Source: Dryococelus australis
Lineage: Eukaryota; Arthropoda; Insecta; Phasmatodea; Phasmatidae
Reading direction: 5' to 3'
Assembly: GCA_029891345.1 (NCBI GenBank)
Contig: CM057009.1
Location: 228,523,120-228,587,119 of the forward strand
DNA: 64,000 nucleotides
The position numbers were made by a program, and so were the translations under genes. The notes under the pieces are model-generated. The model was not told where the DNA came from. It did not search any database and worked only from the letters and a program-made list of their open reading frames with translations. Shown here piece after piece: positions 34,290 to 44,170 of the stretch. Position 1 is the first letter of the stretch, and each line of letters opens with the position of its first letter.

Positions 34290-35430
34290 AGGTATATAAA
34301 ATATATGAGATATTTATGCACTGCATTTTTCAGCTGTTGAGTTAACATTTGTATCACAATAAATCAAAACTGATTTGTTTAAACTTTGTAACTTATCAGC
34401 TATTTCTTTATGAAAAACATATTTGCATTTTCCGTTTTCGTTTTAACAAGTATATCACAATAACTCAGAACTGATTGATTCAAATTTTGTAAATTATTAG
34501 TTATTCCTTATTCGAAAACTTCATTGTTTTTTTTCGAATTAACTCGCGTATTAGAATAATTCAAAACTCATTGATGTAAATTTTGCAATTTAACAGCAAT
34601 GTATTTATTAAAAAGTATTTTATTGATCGTGTCTTTTCCATCTATAGAATCTGCCATATTATCAATTATACGATTTTCAATAGAAACATATTCTTTTGTA
34701 TAAACTAAAACATTACTTATTTCATCTTGTAAAGTAGAAACAATTTTATTGTATTTTGAATCTACATTTTTTTATCAGTAATAATAATATTGTATTTAGT
34801 ATGTATGACTTTTTACAAATCAGAAACAATATTATCGAATTTTGAATTTACATGGTTTCTTTAAACATAAGTTGAAACAATAGTATCGAATCTTGAATTT
34901 ACATCATTTTTTAAAGCATAAGCTGAAACAACAGTATCGAATCTTGAATTTTCATGTGTCTTTTCTTCTTTTTTAGCATAAGCAGAATCAATAAATGAAG
35001 TAATAGATAAAATAGTTTTCTCTCATTAATATACATCTATTTTTAAAGCATAATCTGAAACACTACTATTGTAACTGGAATCTACATCATAAGCAATAGT
35101 TTTGTATCTTGAATTTACATATTTTTTTAATTAGAAGCAATAGTTGTATGTCTTGAATTTAAATCTTTTTTTTAAATTAGAGGCAACAGATTTGTATCTT
35201 GAATATACATATTTTTTTTTTTTTATCAGAAGCAATAGTTTTGTATCTTAAATCTACATCTTTTTTCAAAGAATAAACATTACTTTTGTATGTATAATCT
35301 ACATCTATTTTTAAAGCAAAGCATTAGTATCAAAATTTTTTAATTTCAAAATTTTATTAATGGTTTACGAAATATATCCGTAACTTAATAACGAATAATG
35401 TTTGTTTCTTTTTAATCCGAAGTCTCTCGA
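34290..35430 (-). pseudogene. Fibre-like coiled-coil repeat protein (right arm)
   Basis: The minus strand encodes, in changing frames, many copies of a short unit built around DSRYKTxASDxKK (seen as DLRYKTIASDKKKYV, YSRYKSVASNLKK, and others) with a nucleotide period near 55-60 bp between about 34,700 and 35,330. Downstream (34,300-34,560) are two or three copies of a block resembling LNQSVLxYCDxxV. I infer a repetitive fibre/coiled-coil virion protein. The left-arm counterpart is a 109-codon unbroken frame with only one or two units, so repeat number differs greatly between arms. Poly-T runs cause many frame changes. Confidence 0.5.
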
Positions 35431-35444
35431 AAAAAGATATAAAA

Positions 35445-35995
35445 CAATTAAACATAGGTGTCCCCAGAAAACTGAATTGAAATTCTGAATTCGATTATCA
35501 TTTTAATAAACATTTCTCTTTTTGAAGTAATTAAAAAATTTACTGGGAATATTACCTCCAAATGAATCAAAATAGTAAACATAATTATTTTCATTAAAAT
35601 AACAATCACAGTGAGTACCTGGATTTGTTGAAATGTCAAAATTAACCACATTACATTAATTTTTGAGCATTCTTTTTGATAATTCATCAATCATATAAAC
35701 ATTTCTGAAATATTTGATTTTCAGTATTTTTACATATTTTCCAATATCAACATTATATAATGGAAATAAACTCAATTTATTTACCTGCCTTTTTTTTGTA
35801 ACAAAACCCCTTCCTGATTTATTTTCCATTGCTAAATTATGGTATTTTGTTTTTCTATTCCTATTTTTATTTTTTTTAGTTTGGACAACAGAATTATAAA
35901 AAACATAAGCTCCTCCAGCTAAAGCTCCAAGTGCAGCTAAAACTGTAGTAACAAATGGTAAAAAACCATAATGATGTAAACCATTTCCAGATTTT
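35445..35995 (-). pseudogene. pX-like segment fused to adenain-like protease (right arm)
   Basis: One minus-strand frame is open for about 110 codons from 35,995. It has a hydrophobic Gly/Ala segment (HHYGFLPFVTTVLAALGALA, likely membrane-active), a basic linker (TKKNKNRNRKTKYHNLAMEN), then PLYNVDIGKYVKILKIKYF and YMIDELSKRMLKN before a stop at about 35,663. The protease core follows in the same frame (NVVNFDISTNPGTH) and then YVYYFDSFGG and SVFWGHLC. The catalytic His and Asp regions are kept. In the Cys block the first usual Cys reads Trp and the second is present. Related elements also fuse these two parts, which supports one polyprotein. Confidence 0.75.
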
Positions 35996-36004
35996 TCTTT
36001 TAGG

Positions 36005-36205
36005 AATTTTTTTATTATTTATTTTGGCAATTTTAGTTAGAAAACTTTTCCTTCTTTCAAATTTCTATTTTTCTCTCAATTTAGTCTTTTGCTAAACGTT
36101 TATATATAACCAAATATATTAGTTAATGAATATGTATATCGAAAGTTATATTTATTATCTTCATTTATAAACAAAACATATTATTAACTGATAAATATTA
36201 TTAAT
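36005..36205. other. AT-rich spacer between pX/protease and PLA2
   Basis: No conserved residues were recognised. It matches the position of a similar spacer in the left arm (20,905-21,120). Confidence 0.5.
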
Positions 36206-36210
36206 CCAAC

Positions 36211-36500
36211 CTATTTTTTTGTAAACATAGTTGTAGCAACAGATGCAGAAGCAATTGTTTCACCAAATTGAGTATTTTTATCTAACGTAATTTCTGTTGC
36301 TTCTTTTTGTAGAATTTCGTCAGCTCCATGTCTAGATTCTAAATCTTTATGAGCTCTATAAGCAATATCATGGTATTTGCAAGCTTCATCTAATTTATTT
36401 ATTCCATTGTCTCCTTTTCCTAACTTTGGTTTAATTTTGTAAGTGGTACACAATAATTATAGCCTGCAAATGCATTTCTGGTAAATTAAAATTTTTAAAG
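36211..36500 (-). pseudogene. Phospholipase A2-like virion protein (right arm)
   Basis: An 80-codon open frame (36,211-36,453) contains GKGDNGINKLDEACKYHDIA, including the His-Asp catalytic pair, then SRHGADEILQK and TIASASVATTMFTKK at the end. The upstream calcium-loop region (LPEMH, then GYNYCVPLTKLNQ, about 36,500-36,430) is split from it by small frameshifts, and the loop Gly positions are not kept. It is better preserved than the left-arm copy. Its place between the unknown gene and pX/protease is the same in both arms. Confidence 0.8.
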
Positions 36501-36519
36501 TCCAAATTATTATTCGTTG

Positions 36520-37260
36520 ACCATGATGTTCTGAATTCCAAAATTAATGTGGTATTACCTTTAAAACTTTTATAATATATGGAATAATTTTTCGATTATT
36601 AACAACAAATTCAGAAAACTTATTGTCCATCATATGCATTATACTTACTTTTTCATTGTAATAATTGTTATTTCCAACATTTTCTTCAACATGAATAACG
36701 AATAACCTAATAATCAATTTTCTAACATAGTCCATCCAAACATATTCTTCTGGTAAAATATTGTATTTTTTTATATCCAGTTCTAGGAGTTCTTTGAGAA
36801 ATCATTCTTTCAGATGTATTTGGCACTGATCTTGAATTCAAATTTTTTATATATTTATGATAATGTTATCATTTTTATTATATTTGTGTATTTCCAACTT
36901 TTATTCGATATTACTTTTGTTTTCGGATTACATTCTTGATATACAGCATTTGGGTCTATAATAATATCATTGTAATTTTCAGAGTCATTATTAGCGTATT
37001 TATCAAATTTCTTTCTTTTCTTTACAATTTAGAATATACTTCCGTTAATTTATATTCTTTATCATTAGCAAATATTTTATCATCATCTATCGTTACATGC
37101 TCATCTGCTCGTAAGTCATAATTTGCGTCGCTAACATTTATTCTTTTGGAAATTTCTTTTCGGAGATATATAATACAATCTTTTATGTGCACAGTTCCCG
37201 TTTGTTTTTCCAAATTCGGAGATCTATGTTCTCGAAATAATTATCTTTCTAATTATGTTT
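36520..37260 (-). pseudogene. Conserved Polinton/adintovirus gene of unknown role (right arm)
   Basis: The pieces in order on the minus strand: a 63-codon frame (37,022-37,213) ending DDKIFANDKEYKLTEVYSKL, then frame-shifted residues, and a 63-codon frame (36,544-36,735) starting MDYVRKLIIRLFVIHVEENV and running through NNYYNEKVSIMHMMDNKFSE. Each block has its partner in the left-arm gene at 19,740-20,600. No function is known to me; a virion or assembly role is likely from context only. Confidence 0.55.
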
Positions 37261-37477
37261 CTTCTTGTGTTGGTGGATAATCTAAATTTTTGCTGCTACT
37301 GGAACTAACATCGTTATTAAATTTTTATTTTTTTCATTTACGTGTTCTACTTTTTTTTACCAATATTTCTTCGTTCATCAATTAAAGGTAGTTCTTTCTT
37401 CTTATTTTTCATACTCTGCTTCGTGATTCTTTTTATAATTTCTATATCTTGCAATGTGCCATTTAACTCGAGAAAAC

Positions 37478-37491
37478 ACACACACACACAC

Positions 37492-37576
<85 letters not shown>
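37478..37576. repeat. (CA)n/(TA)n compound microsatellite
   Basis: A CA run (about 37,479-37,495) is followed by about 38 TA dinucleotides (37,500-37,576). Frames on both strands (YIYIYI) are artefacts. A shorter TA tract at 37,661-37,675 lies on the other side of the small inverted repeat described below. Confidence 0.95.
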
Positions 37577-37577
<1 letters not shown>

Positions 37578-37711
37578 ATTTCCTCTAGTCTGATCTATTG
37601 GAGGATAAGATTGTCTTTCAAATCTACCAATACCATTGTAACTCATTTATAAGAAAAAATTATATATATATATATATCTTATCCTCCAACAGATCAGACT
37701 AGGGGAAATTC
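37575..37711. repeat. Inverted repeat at the capsid gene start
   Basis: ATTTCCTCTAGTCTGATC...GGATAAG at 37,577-37,609 is nearly the reverse complement of CTTATCC...GATCAGACTAGG...AAAT at 37,677-37,708 (about 32 bp arms, about 67 bp loop). On the minus strand the left arm encodes RFERQSYPPIDQTRGN after an ATG at 37,646. On the plus strand the right arm encodes SYPPTDQTRGN. The 5' end of the capsid gene is therefore present in both orientations. Confidence 0.75.
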
Positions 37712-38690
37712 AAATATTTACAATTATGGAATTTTATTTGGTATTCCTATAGGTGATAGCTTTTATTTTACAAATGGCACTTATCTTTTTGAAGAATATA
37801 GATTACTAAAAAGAGATAAAGTTGGATATGAGTAAAATGTAAAAAATTTAGATAATATTGGTATTTGTTCTAACATTCTTCCTATTCAGTTTTCTAAAGT
37901 TTAAATCTCAAAACATGCAGTATTATTGAAGCTATTGATAAACCAGCAATAACATAAACAACAATGAATATTTTATTAAGATTACCAAGCCAACAGAATT
38001 ATTTAGACTACTGGTGTTGATATTAAATATCGAGTAAAATCTGTTCATTGCGATAAAACAAATGAAGCAACTTATCGACTGAGATATGTTTGGTTTTATT
38101 TGAGATATGTATGAAATTTACTGGAAAGGTGGTTATAATTATTATTTTTTTCGTTATTCATCTGGTAACAATTATTTATTAAGATAATGTAGTTTAAATA
38201 ATTGATGCCGATCCAGGTAAAATTGTTACTCAAAATATGTGGCCTATTGTTGATTACGAATCTGACACAGCCATTGTAATTTAAGAAAAAACATACAAAA
38301 ATCCTAAATCGCATATTAGATTTAATTACTGGCAATTTTTAGAAAAAGAAGTTCCTGTTGGATCAACTGCTTTTAACTTTGATATAAGACATCAACTAAA
38401 TAATTTACAATTTGACATTCCTGATTTTGTAATTGTAGGTTTTCAAACTAATGGAAAGAAATCGTCCTGAACAGTATGTGCACGCTTCTATGTTTGATCA
38501 CCGTAATGTAAGAAATATTTATGTTAAAAATGGAAGAAATGAAATTTTTCCAAAAGAAAATTGGGTTCTAGATATTAAAAATGGCCTTTGTAATAAAAGG
38601 TTTCTTCCTTATAATGATTTTAGGAATTCAAAATCAAAACTGTATATTATATACAGAAGTAATGAACTTATTGTAAACCAAATGTAAACT
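37678..38690 (+). pseudogene. Major capsid protein (double-jelly-roll type) (right arm)
   Basis: Hexon-like capsid protein. It starts within SYPPTDQTRGN and continues with GILFGIPIGDSFYFTNGTYL (about 37,733-37,792), a block aligning with the left-arm fragment near 37,905, then TTGVDIKYRVKSVHCDKTNE and EATYRLRYVWF. The C-terminal jelly roll is clearest: FDIRHQLNNLQFDIPDFVIV GFQTN in one frame (38,378-38,452) and, shifted, a 78-codon frame (38,451-38,687) with SMFDHRNVRNIYVKNGRNEI and NWVLDIKNG. The FDH..VRN pattern is typical of capsid C-termini in this group. The first methionine lies on the other strand because of the local inversion. Confidence 0.7.
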
Positions 38691-38960
38691 TTCATGTGAT
38701 ATCAAATATTAATATTTTTTTTGACGAAGGCGATTATATGTATTGATTGTATTTATAGAAAAACAATCGTAGATAAAGAAAAACAAACATAAAATAAGTG
38801 TTTATTTTAATAAAGCTATTGAAGCAGGAATAATTTGTAATGCTGTTTTAATTAGCTAAAGGAATCTAACTTCTGATTATTTTAAAGAAAGATTTACTGA
38901 AGATATAAAAAAAATTTTAAATAGTAAATGGAGTAACCAAATTGTTTAGATAGTTTTAAA
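38690..38960 (+). pseudogene. Fragment downstream of the capsid gene, unknown
   Basis: Within AT-rich sequence one frame reads KISVYFNKAIEAGIICNAVL and, after a stop, SDYFKERFTEDIKKILNSKW (about 38,792-38,930). The spacing and residue use look coding. It may be the end of the capsid reading or a separate gene. Not identified. Confidence 0.3.
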
Positions 38961-38964
38961 CAAA

Positions 38965-39890
38965 GTTTAAGATGTATAGTGAAATGGTTTAATATTTTAA
39001 AACTTTTGTATATTTTTAGATGTTTAGTTGATTTGTTTTATCGAATAAAAATAATTTTCTTAAATCTAAATGAATTTTTATCATACATATTATTCTTTTC
39101 AGCTTAAATATTCTTGATTTTGGCTTAAAATGCTTGATTTAAATTACATACTTGGCTTAAATTTGCTTACTTTGTCTAAAATTAAGACTATTTAATTTTT
39201 TTTTAATTATGAAGGTAACCTCGCGTAAAATTAAAAGCGATTTTTCATGCCACATTTCCAAGCTTGAAAAACCAAATATTTACATCGAATATTAAGGGAA
39301 AAACCTTGAAAATTAAGGAAAAATCTTAAAAATTAAGGAAAATATGCGTTTTATCGACCATATATTCTTATATTGAAAGAGCTGAAAATATACGAAAAAC
39401 CTTGTTTTAGAGGCTTTTTTAAAACATTTTTGGAGCAGTTTTGAGGCTAATTTTAGGCTTCAAAAAACATGTAAGAACAGGGTAAAATCCTTGAAAAGAC
39501 CTTGAAAATTAAGGAAATTTAAGGCAAAAATTAAATTGTCTTCAACCTACAAATATACTACTGTGGTCTCGCGTCCAGCAGTTAACCGTATATTTTCAGT
39601 TTGTGTCGAACACCTGCTGTGGCCGGAGCACTGGCAAGAGCGAGTAGACCTCTCAGACATGTTGATTTTTTGTTCATATTAAACTACATTTCACATTCAT
39701 ATAGAACATTCGATTCGTACAGTTATTAAATGGAAAATAAGAACTTCCGCCTCGACGAAACCTGGTAACGTACATATTGTCCAAAAATAGCACAATTGCC
39801 GAAATCTCTGGAAAACAAGAAACACACTAAATTACAACCACAATACACCACAAGTGTATATTGTCCCTAAAACCCACCTTAAGGGGGATA
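38965..39890. other. AT-rich stretch with GAAAATTAAGGAAAA motifs
   Basis: From 39,230 to 39,530 the strings CTTGAAAATTAAGGAAA and AATTAAGGAAAAT recur five or six times irregularly. No coding signal. This is where a terminal inverted repeat of the element would be expected; none was recognised. Confidence 0.4.
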
Positions 39891-40945
39891 AATGTACACT
39901 GTCGACAGTCTCTGTAAGTATGCAGTAAGTATTTGTGGTTGAATTAATGTAGTAAGCAATGAGTATATTTGTGTGCACCACATGGCTACGCTGCGACTCA
40001 CTAAACCTTGGTTTTCAGCAGAGTGGCGTTCGCTCTCCGGCCGCTTCGCGCCCTCCAGGCCTCACCGGCTGGTAAATATCTTAGCTGGAGTTCATACTTT
40101 GGGGTGGTAGTGAGATGAGTTAGAACATGAGAGTCAACTTGTTCACTGCCGTTGGTATATATGTGAATTGCAATATCCCATTGTGTTATATAATGTAGAC
40201 ATCAGAAATTTTCTAAGTTCAAATTTTCTTATCTGATGTGACGTCAGTTGCATCGGGATTTTCCAATGAGAGGTCAAATGAAAATATGTGTTCTTATGGA
40301 GAAAGATCAAGTTGTTTTATCGCGGCGGTGAACAAGTAAAAGTAGCGATCGGAGTGAGCTATTTGGACACCATTTGGGGAGCTATTGGATTGATTAAGCA
40401 GGAACTGCTTCGCAATTCACATTAGTACCAACAGCATGGCTGAAGCCAACTATTGGATCTTAAATCAAATCCAGTTACACACGCATGACACCTCAAGTGT
40501 GGCATACTCCTAGTGAGTTCCCTTCGGAAACTGGGGATTACTGTAAATGTGTTCGTGAGGTATGGTTGAATTAGTGGAGGTTGGTTATGTCCTGTATTTC
40601 ATCAGGATTACGGGGCTAATGTATGGCCCCTATGAGGTTTCGTTTATTCCATAACGATGACGGGCTAAAGCCCTAACCCCAAAGTATTTGAGGAAATGAG
40701 TTAATACTTTGGGGTGGTGGTGAGATGAGATAGGACCTTAGCGTCAACTTGTTCAGTGCCGTTGGTATATATGTTGATATAAATGTTCACTGTCGATAGT
40801 CACAGTAAGTATTTTTGGTTGAATCAATGTAGTATGCTATAAGTATGTTTGTGTGTGCCACATGGCTCGCTGGGACTCATTATACCTTTGTTTGTAGCAG
40901 AGTGACTCTCTCCAGCTGGTAAATATTGAAGCTGGTATAAAGATA
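39890..40945 (+). repeat. Dispersed direct repeats, two blocks each present twice
   Basis: Block 1 (CTGTCGACAGTC..TGTAAGTA through CCAGCTGGTAAATAT) occurs at about 39,897-40,080 and 40,786-40,930. Block 2 (ACTTTGGGGTGGTAGTGAGA through CCGTTGGTATATATG) occurs at about 40,097-40,163 and 40,708-40,775. Order is 1-2 then 2-1, all in the same orientation. This could be an old unit with long direct repeats or a partial tandem duplication. No coding region lies inside. Confidence 0.65.
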
Positions 40946-42460
40946 AGAGCTCAGAATCCAAATGTAACTTGAGAAAATTAGCACCATATATTATATTACA
41001 CACTGTAATCTGATCTCCTTCAAGTCTATTAAATCACTGGCCAGTGGTTCTGAAGACATATCTGTATATATTCTCTTATCAGAGTTGCAAAGTTGCTGGG
41101 TACAGAGAACATAGTTTAAGCGATAAGCTGTCAACACACATTATCTCATATGAGGTTATCAAAGTTCACATATTACGAAGTCCAAGTGTCTTATAACTCC
41201 CTAAAATATACGGCTGCAATGGTCGATATGGGGCATCGGGATGTATTATTTAATGATACTCCCTGTATATGGTAAACCCCTTTATTATACATTATATCCC
41301 ATATGATCACATACATATATAATAACATATTAAGTACATATAATATCAAGGATTTTAAACCAAATCAACTAGCCGCCGCTAGTCGATGCGGAAGGGCGGG
41401 GTCAGACACCACACTATCGGAGGATTGCTGAGTGTTCACACACAACGCATTTGTAAGAGCAGGACCCGGCCGCGATATGCTTAATGCGTGTGATATTTGG
41501 AATTTTTTACTACAATTTTTCTATTAATTATTAATATTTTGAACGTGTGATTATGATATGAGTAGGTTAGATTTTTTCTAGGGAAAAGTGCTAAGACGGT
41601 ACAATGCATTTTAATACATTATTAATTAATTATTATGAACATATGATTATGTCATGATTGAGTTAAATATTTTCTAGTGAATACGCGACAATTGGGGTAA
41701 GTTTTTTGTGTGCGATTAAGTGATTTCACTTTTTGGGCATTTAATTAATTTCTTTGTCCTTGGTTACAATTAAATTTTAAACGTTTTGTATGATCGTTCT
41801 GGATATTTGTGACACACTTTATACGATAGTAAAATAACGTTATAACGTAAAATCCCCGTCGTGTCCCGTTAATGGAGTTTGCAGAAGAATTGTTGTGCTT
41901 ATTTCAAAGTTTACTTAGTTTGCCGGACCCACATATTCCGTTGTCCTCGGAACATTCCCTTGGTAGTTAATTGATAGCAATTATAATTCCGTGTTTGACT
42001 TTTGTGTTTTAGAAACTGATATGTGTCCTCGGTTGCTTGCTTGCGATGTAAACAGGAGTTATTGAAAACAGGACGCACGATGGTGCTCTCGTAACATCCT
42101 CCCCAGAGTGATGAAAAGAGCTGTCCCCGGTTCTGAAGAGATGCCAAAGTTAGTCATTAGATGTTGTAGAAATATAAAAGAATACTGGCGGTATGATTAT
42201 GAAAGACTGTCAGTTGACAGAATATATTCTGAAGTTGTAGATAAGTAAATATAGTGAAGAGCATTGATAAACTTGAAGAGTGGGTCCGAAATGTTTGTGT
42301 TGTTGAGTGTTGTAGGAAAGTTGTGCCAAGTAGCGGCAAGCGTCTGTGTGTGTTCCAATTCATGTTCCATTCGGGTAAGTGAACTAACACACGGGGCTGA
42401 CTGTGGCATGTGCTTCACACGGAGGCTAGTCGTTGTCCTTGTTGGCATTGTTACGTGATC
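40945..42460. other. Unassigned stretch
   Basis: Several overlapping short frames on both strands (41,911-42,147; 42,157-42,544) with no recognisable family. A somewhat GC-richer patch lies near 41,370-41,480. Nothing else supported. Confidence 0.35.
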
Positions 42461-42464
42461 GTGG

Positions 42465-42810
42465 GGAGTCAGCAAGCATGATATATTAAAAACTACTACT
42501 ATACTGGATGTAGGTACCCTCGTCCTTGACCCCATGACTTTCAATTACCTTGAAAACAAAATCTCGAGAAGAAATACATAAAAATCAATAAGCATATTAC
42601 AACTAACTACTACTACCATTTTGAATGCAGGTGACATTAAACTTGACCCTATGACCTTTAAAACCAAAACTAGAAATAAAATACATAAGTCAGCAATCAT
42701 ATTAGAATTCTAACTACTACCACCGTATTAGATACAGACAACAGTGACCTTGGCCCCATAACCTTGAATGACCTTGAAAACAAAAACTCGTGAAAAAATG
42801 CATGCCTTAG
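42465..42810. repeat. Tandem repeat, about 110-118 bp unit, 3 copies
   Basis: Landmarks AACTACTACTA, GACCTT..CCCCATGACC and CCTTGAAAACAAAA recur in order starting near 42,470, 42,585 and 42,690, with ATACATAA between copies. Confidence 0.7.
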
Positions 42811-43860
42811 AATTCTTGTATGAATAGTTGTATGCCATTTTCAATCCACTGAAATTATCGCGGCCAAATGTATGTCTTAGGTGCAACTTATGACCTCGAA
42901 CCAGGCGATTTGGCCATTATACCTTATGTATACTGGTAGGCACAATTACATGCAATTTTTTATTTGGTGGATTTATTGCTGTAATATTCATATGTAGCAA
43001 TCGTGATATCGAACAAGGTGATATATATGAACGACAATACCATAAGCCTTCATTATTCTTTGGATAAACCTGTTACTGATGCCAGAATTGTTGACAACCC
43101 TCTTATCTGCTTTGTTGATCGCATGTGTCAACACTCATGCCTATTTAATATCGCGATCACAACACATTCTCATACTTTTTTACTACTTCCCTTTCACTTC
43201 TATAAATAGCCTTTTCATATATTCCCAAACATTCACTGACATATTTTGTAAACGAAATCTGCAGTTAAATATGCATGTGATGGGGTAATGTTTCCAGATC
43301 AGATGCTACAAAGCCAGAGCTACACAATTTGTTGTTTCACCTCTCCCCAACAAATCCCCGCACCCGCGTTCATACTAGTGCCAAATCGTCTGGCGCAGAC
43401 AGTAGCTTGCTTCTTGAACGCTGACCCGGGCCTGGTTGAGCAAGCGTATACATGTCTGCTTCGTAACTAGGCCAAACAATCATATAGGGCATTTGGAAAG
43501 CTTACAGTCATTCTCGTACAAATATCCCGGTAACCGAGCGTGCAGTGTCGTCTCTTTCCGAAATATTTTCCGTGCCGAAATTTTTGAGATAATGTACCTG
43601 TGTTATGTTCAGCTCATGATCGCATGGCAAAGTAAAATTTTCGGCTATTCTTTTATACTGGTTTCATCAGATGCATAGTTTTTATTCCTGTTAGTCAAAT
43701 ATTCTTATAAGTGAGCGCTTTTGGCAGACACAGCCGTTTAAAACGTAGCGCTAATATTAATATACGTAAAAACACTTGGCTTTAGCATGTTAGTAGGCCT
43801 ACACACTTGCTGTTACGTCATTGCGCATGTAAGACATATCAAATATGATCCGATAGTGAA
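42810..43860. other. Unassigned stretch
   Basis: Short overlapping plus-strand frames (43,003-43,209, 43,079-43,288, 43,436-43,678) show no family resemblance. No repeat or RNA gene was recognised. Confidence 0.35.
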
Positions 43861-44170
43861 CGTTAAGCATTCCTGGGGCCACCATAGCGAACCGGGTTCG
43901 ACTCCTGGCGAGGTCACCCCCGAATTTTCGCATTTGGGAATCGTGCATGACGATGCCACTGGTCGATGGGTTTTCTCACTGATCTCCCATTTCCCCACCT
44001 TGAATTTGGGCGCTGCTCCATACTCATCTCGCTTTACTCTCAAGGGCTCTCTAGACCTCGGTTTTAAGAGCAGCCCAAATCTGTTCTCTCACTCATTAAG
44101 CATTCCGCCTACCAGGACGTATTTTGTCCGTAAGGGCGAGACGCTGAGGACGACCCAGGCACACGCATGA
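43860..44170 (+). mobile_element. tRNA-derived SINE copy
   Basis: A Pol III B box GGTTCGACTCC (43,895-43,905) stands in a tRNA-like head. A body with TTTTCGCATTTGGGAATCGT and GATCTCCCATTTCCCC follows. The same head and body strings occur at 50,340-50,500 on the opposite strand and partly at 58,430-58,560, so this is a family. The 127-codon frame through it is not a gene. Ends not resolved. Confidence 0.65.

Larger units (their letters stand above)
19255..38960. mobile_element. Two-armed head-to-head Polinton/adintovirus-like element
   Basis: About 19.7 kb of very AT-rich sequence carries two mirrored copies of one gene set. Left arm (19.26-29.2 kb), left to right: capsid fragment (-), unknown (+), PLA2 (+), pX/protease (+), fibre (+), small gene (+), zinc ribbon (+), integrase (+), ATPase (-), minor capsid (+), PolB (-). 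The right arm (29.2-38.96 kb) has the same genes in exactly reversed order and opposite strands. The gene content (PolB, retroviral-type integrase, A32 ATPase, adenain-like protease, double-jelly-roll-type capsid, PLA2-like protein) is that of Mavericks/Polintons and adintoviruses. No terminal inverted repeats or target duplications were recognised. Arms are clearly diverged (roughly 60% identical residues in the protease by eye). Confidence 0.85.

Noticed and set aside
37342-37646. Frames of 83 and 99 codons on opposite strands
   Set aside because: Both pass through a long TA dinucleotide tract (YIYIYI). Only the short minus-strand capsid N-terminus before it is meaningful.
43787-44170. 127-codon plus-strand frame
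   Set aside because: It lies across the SINE head and body; Pol III boxes explain the sequence better than a protein.
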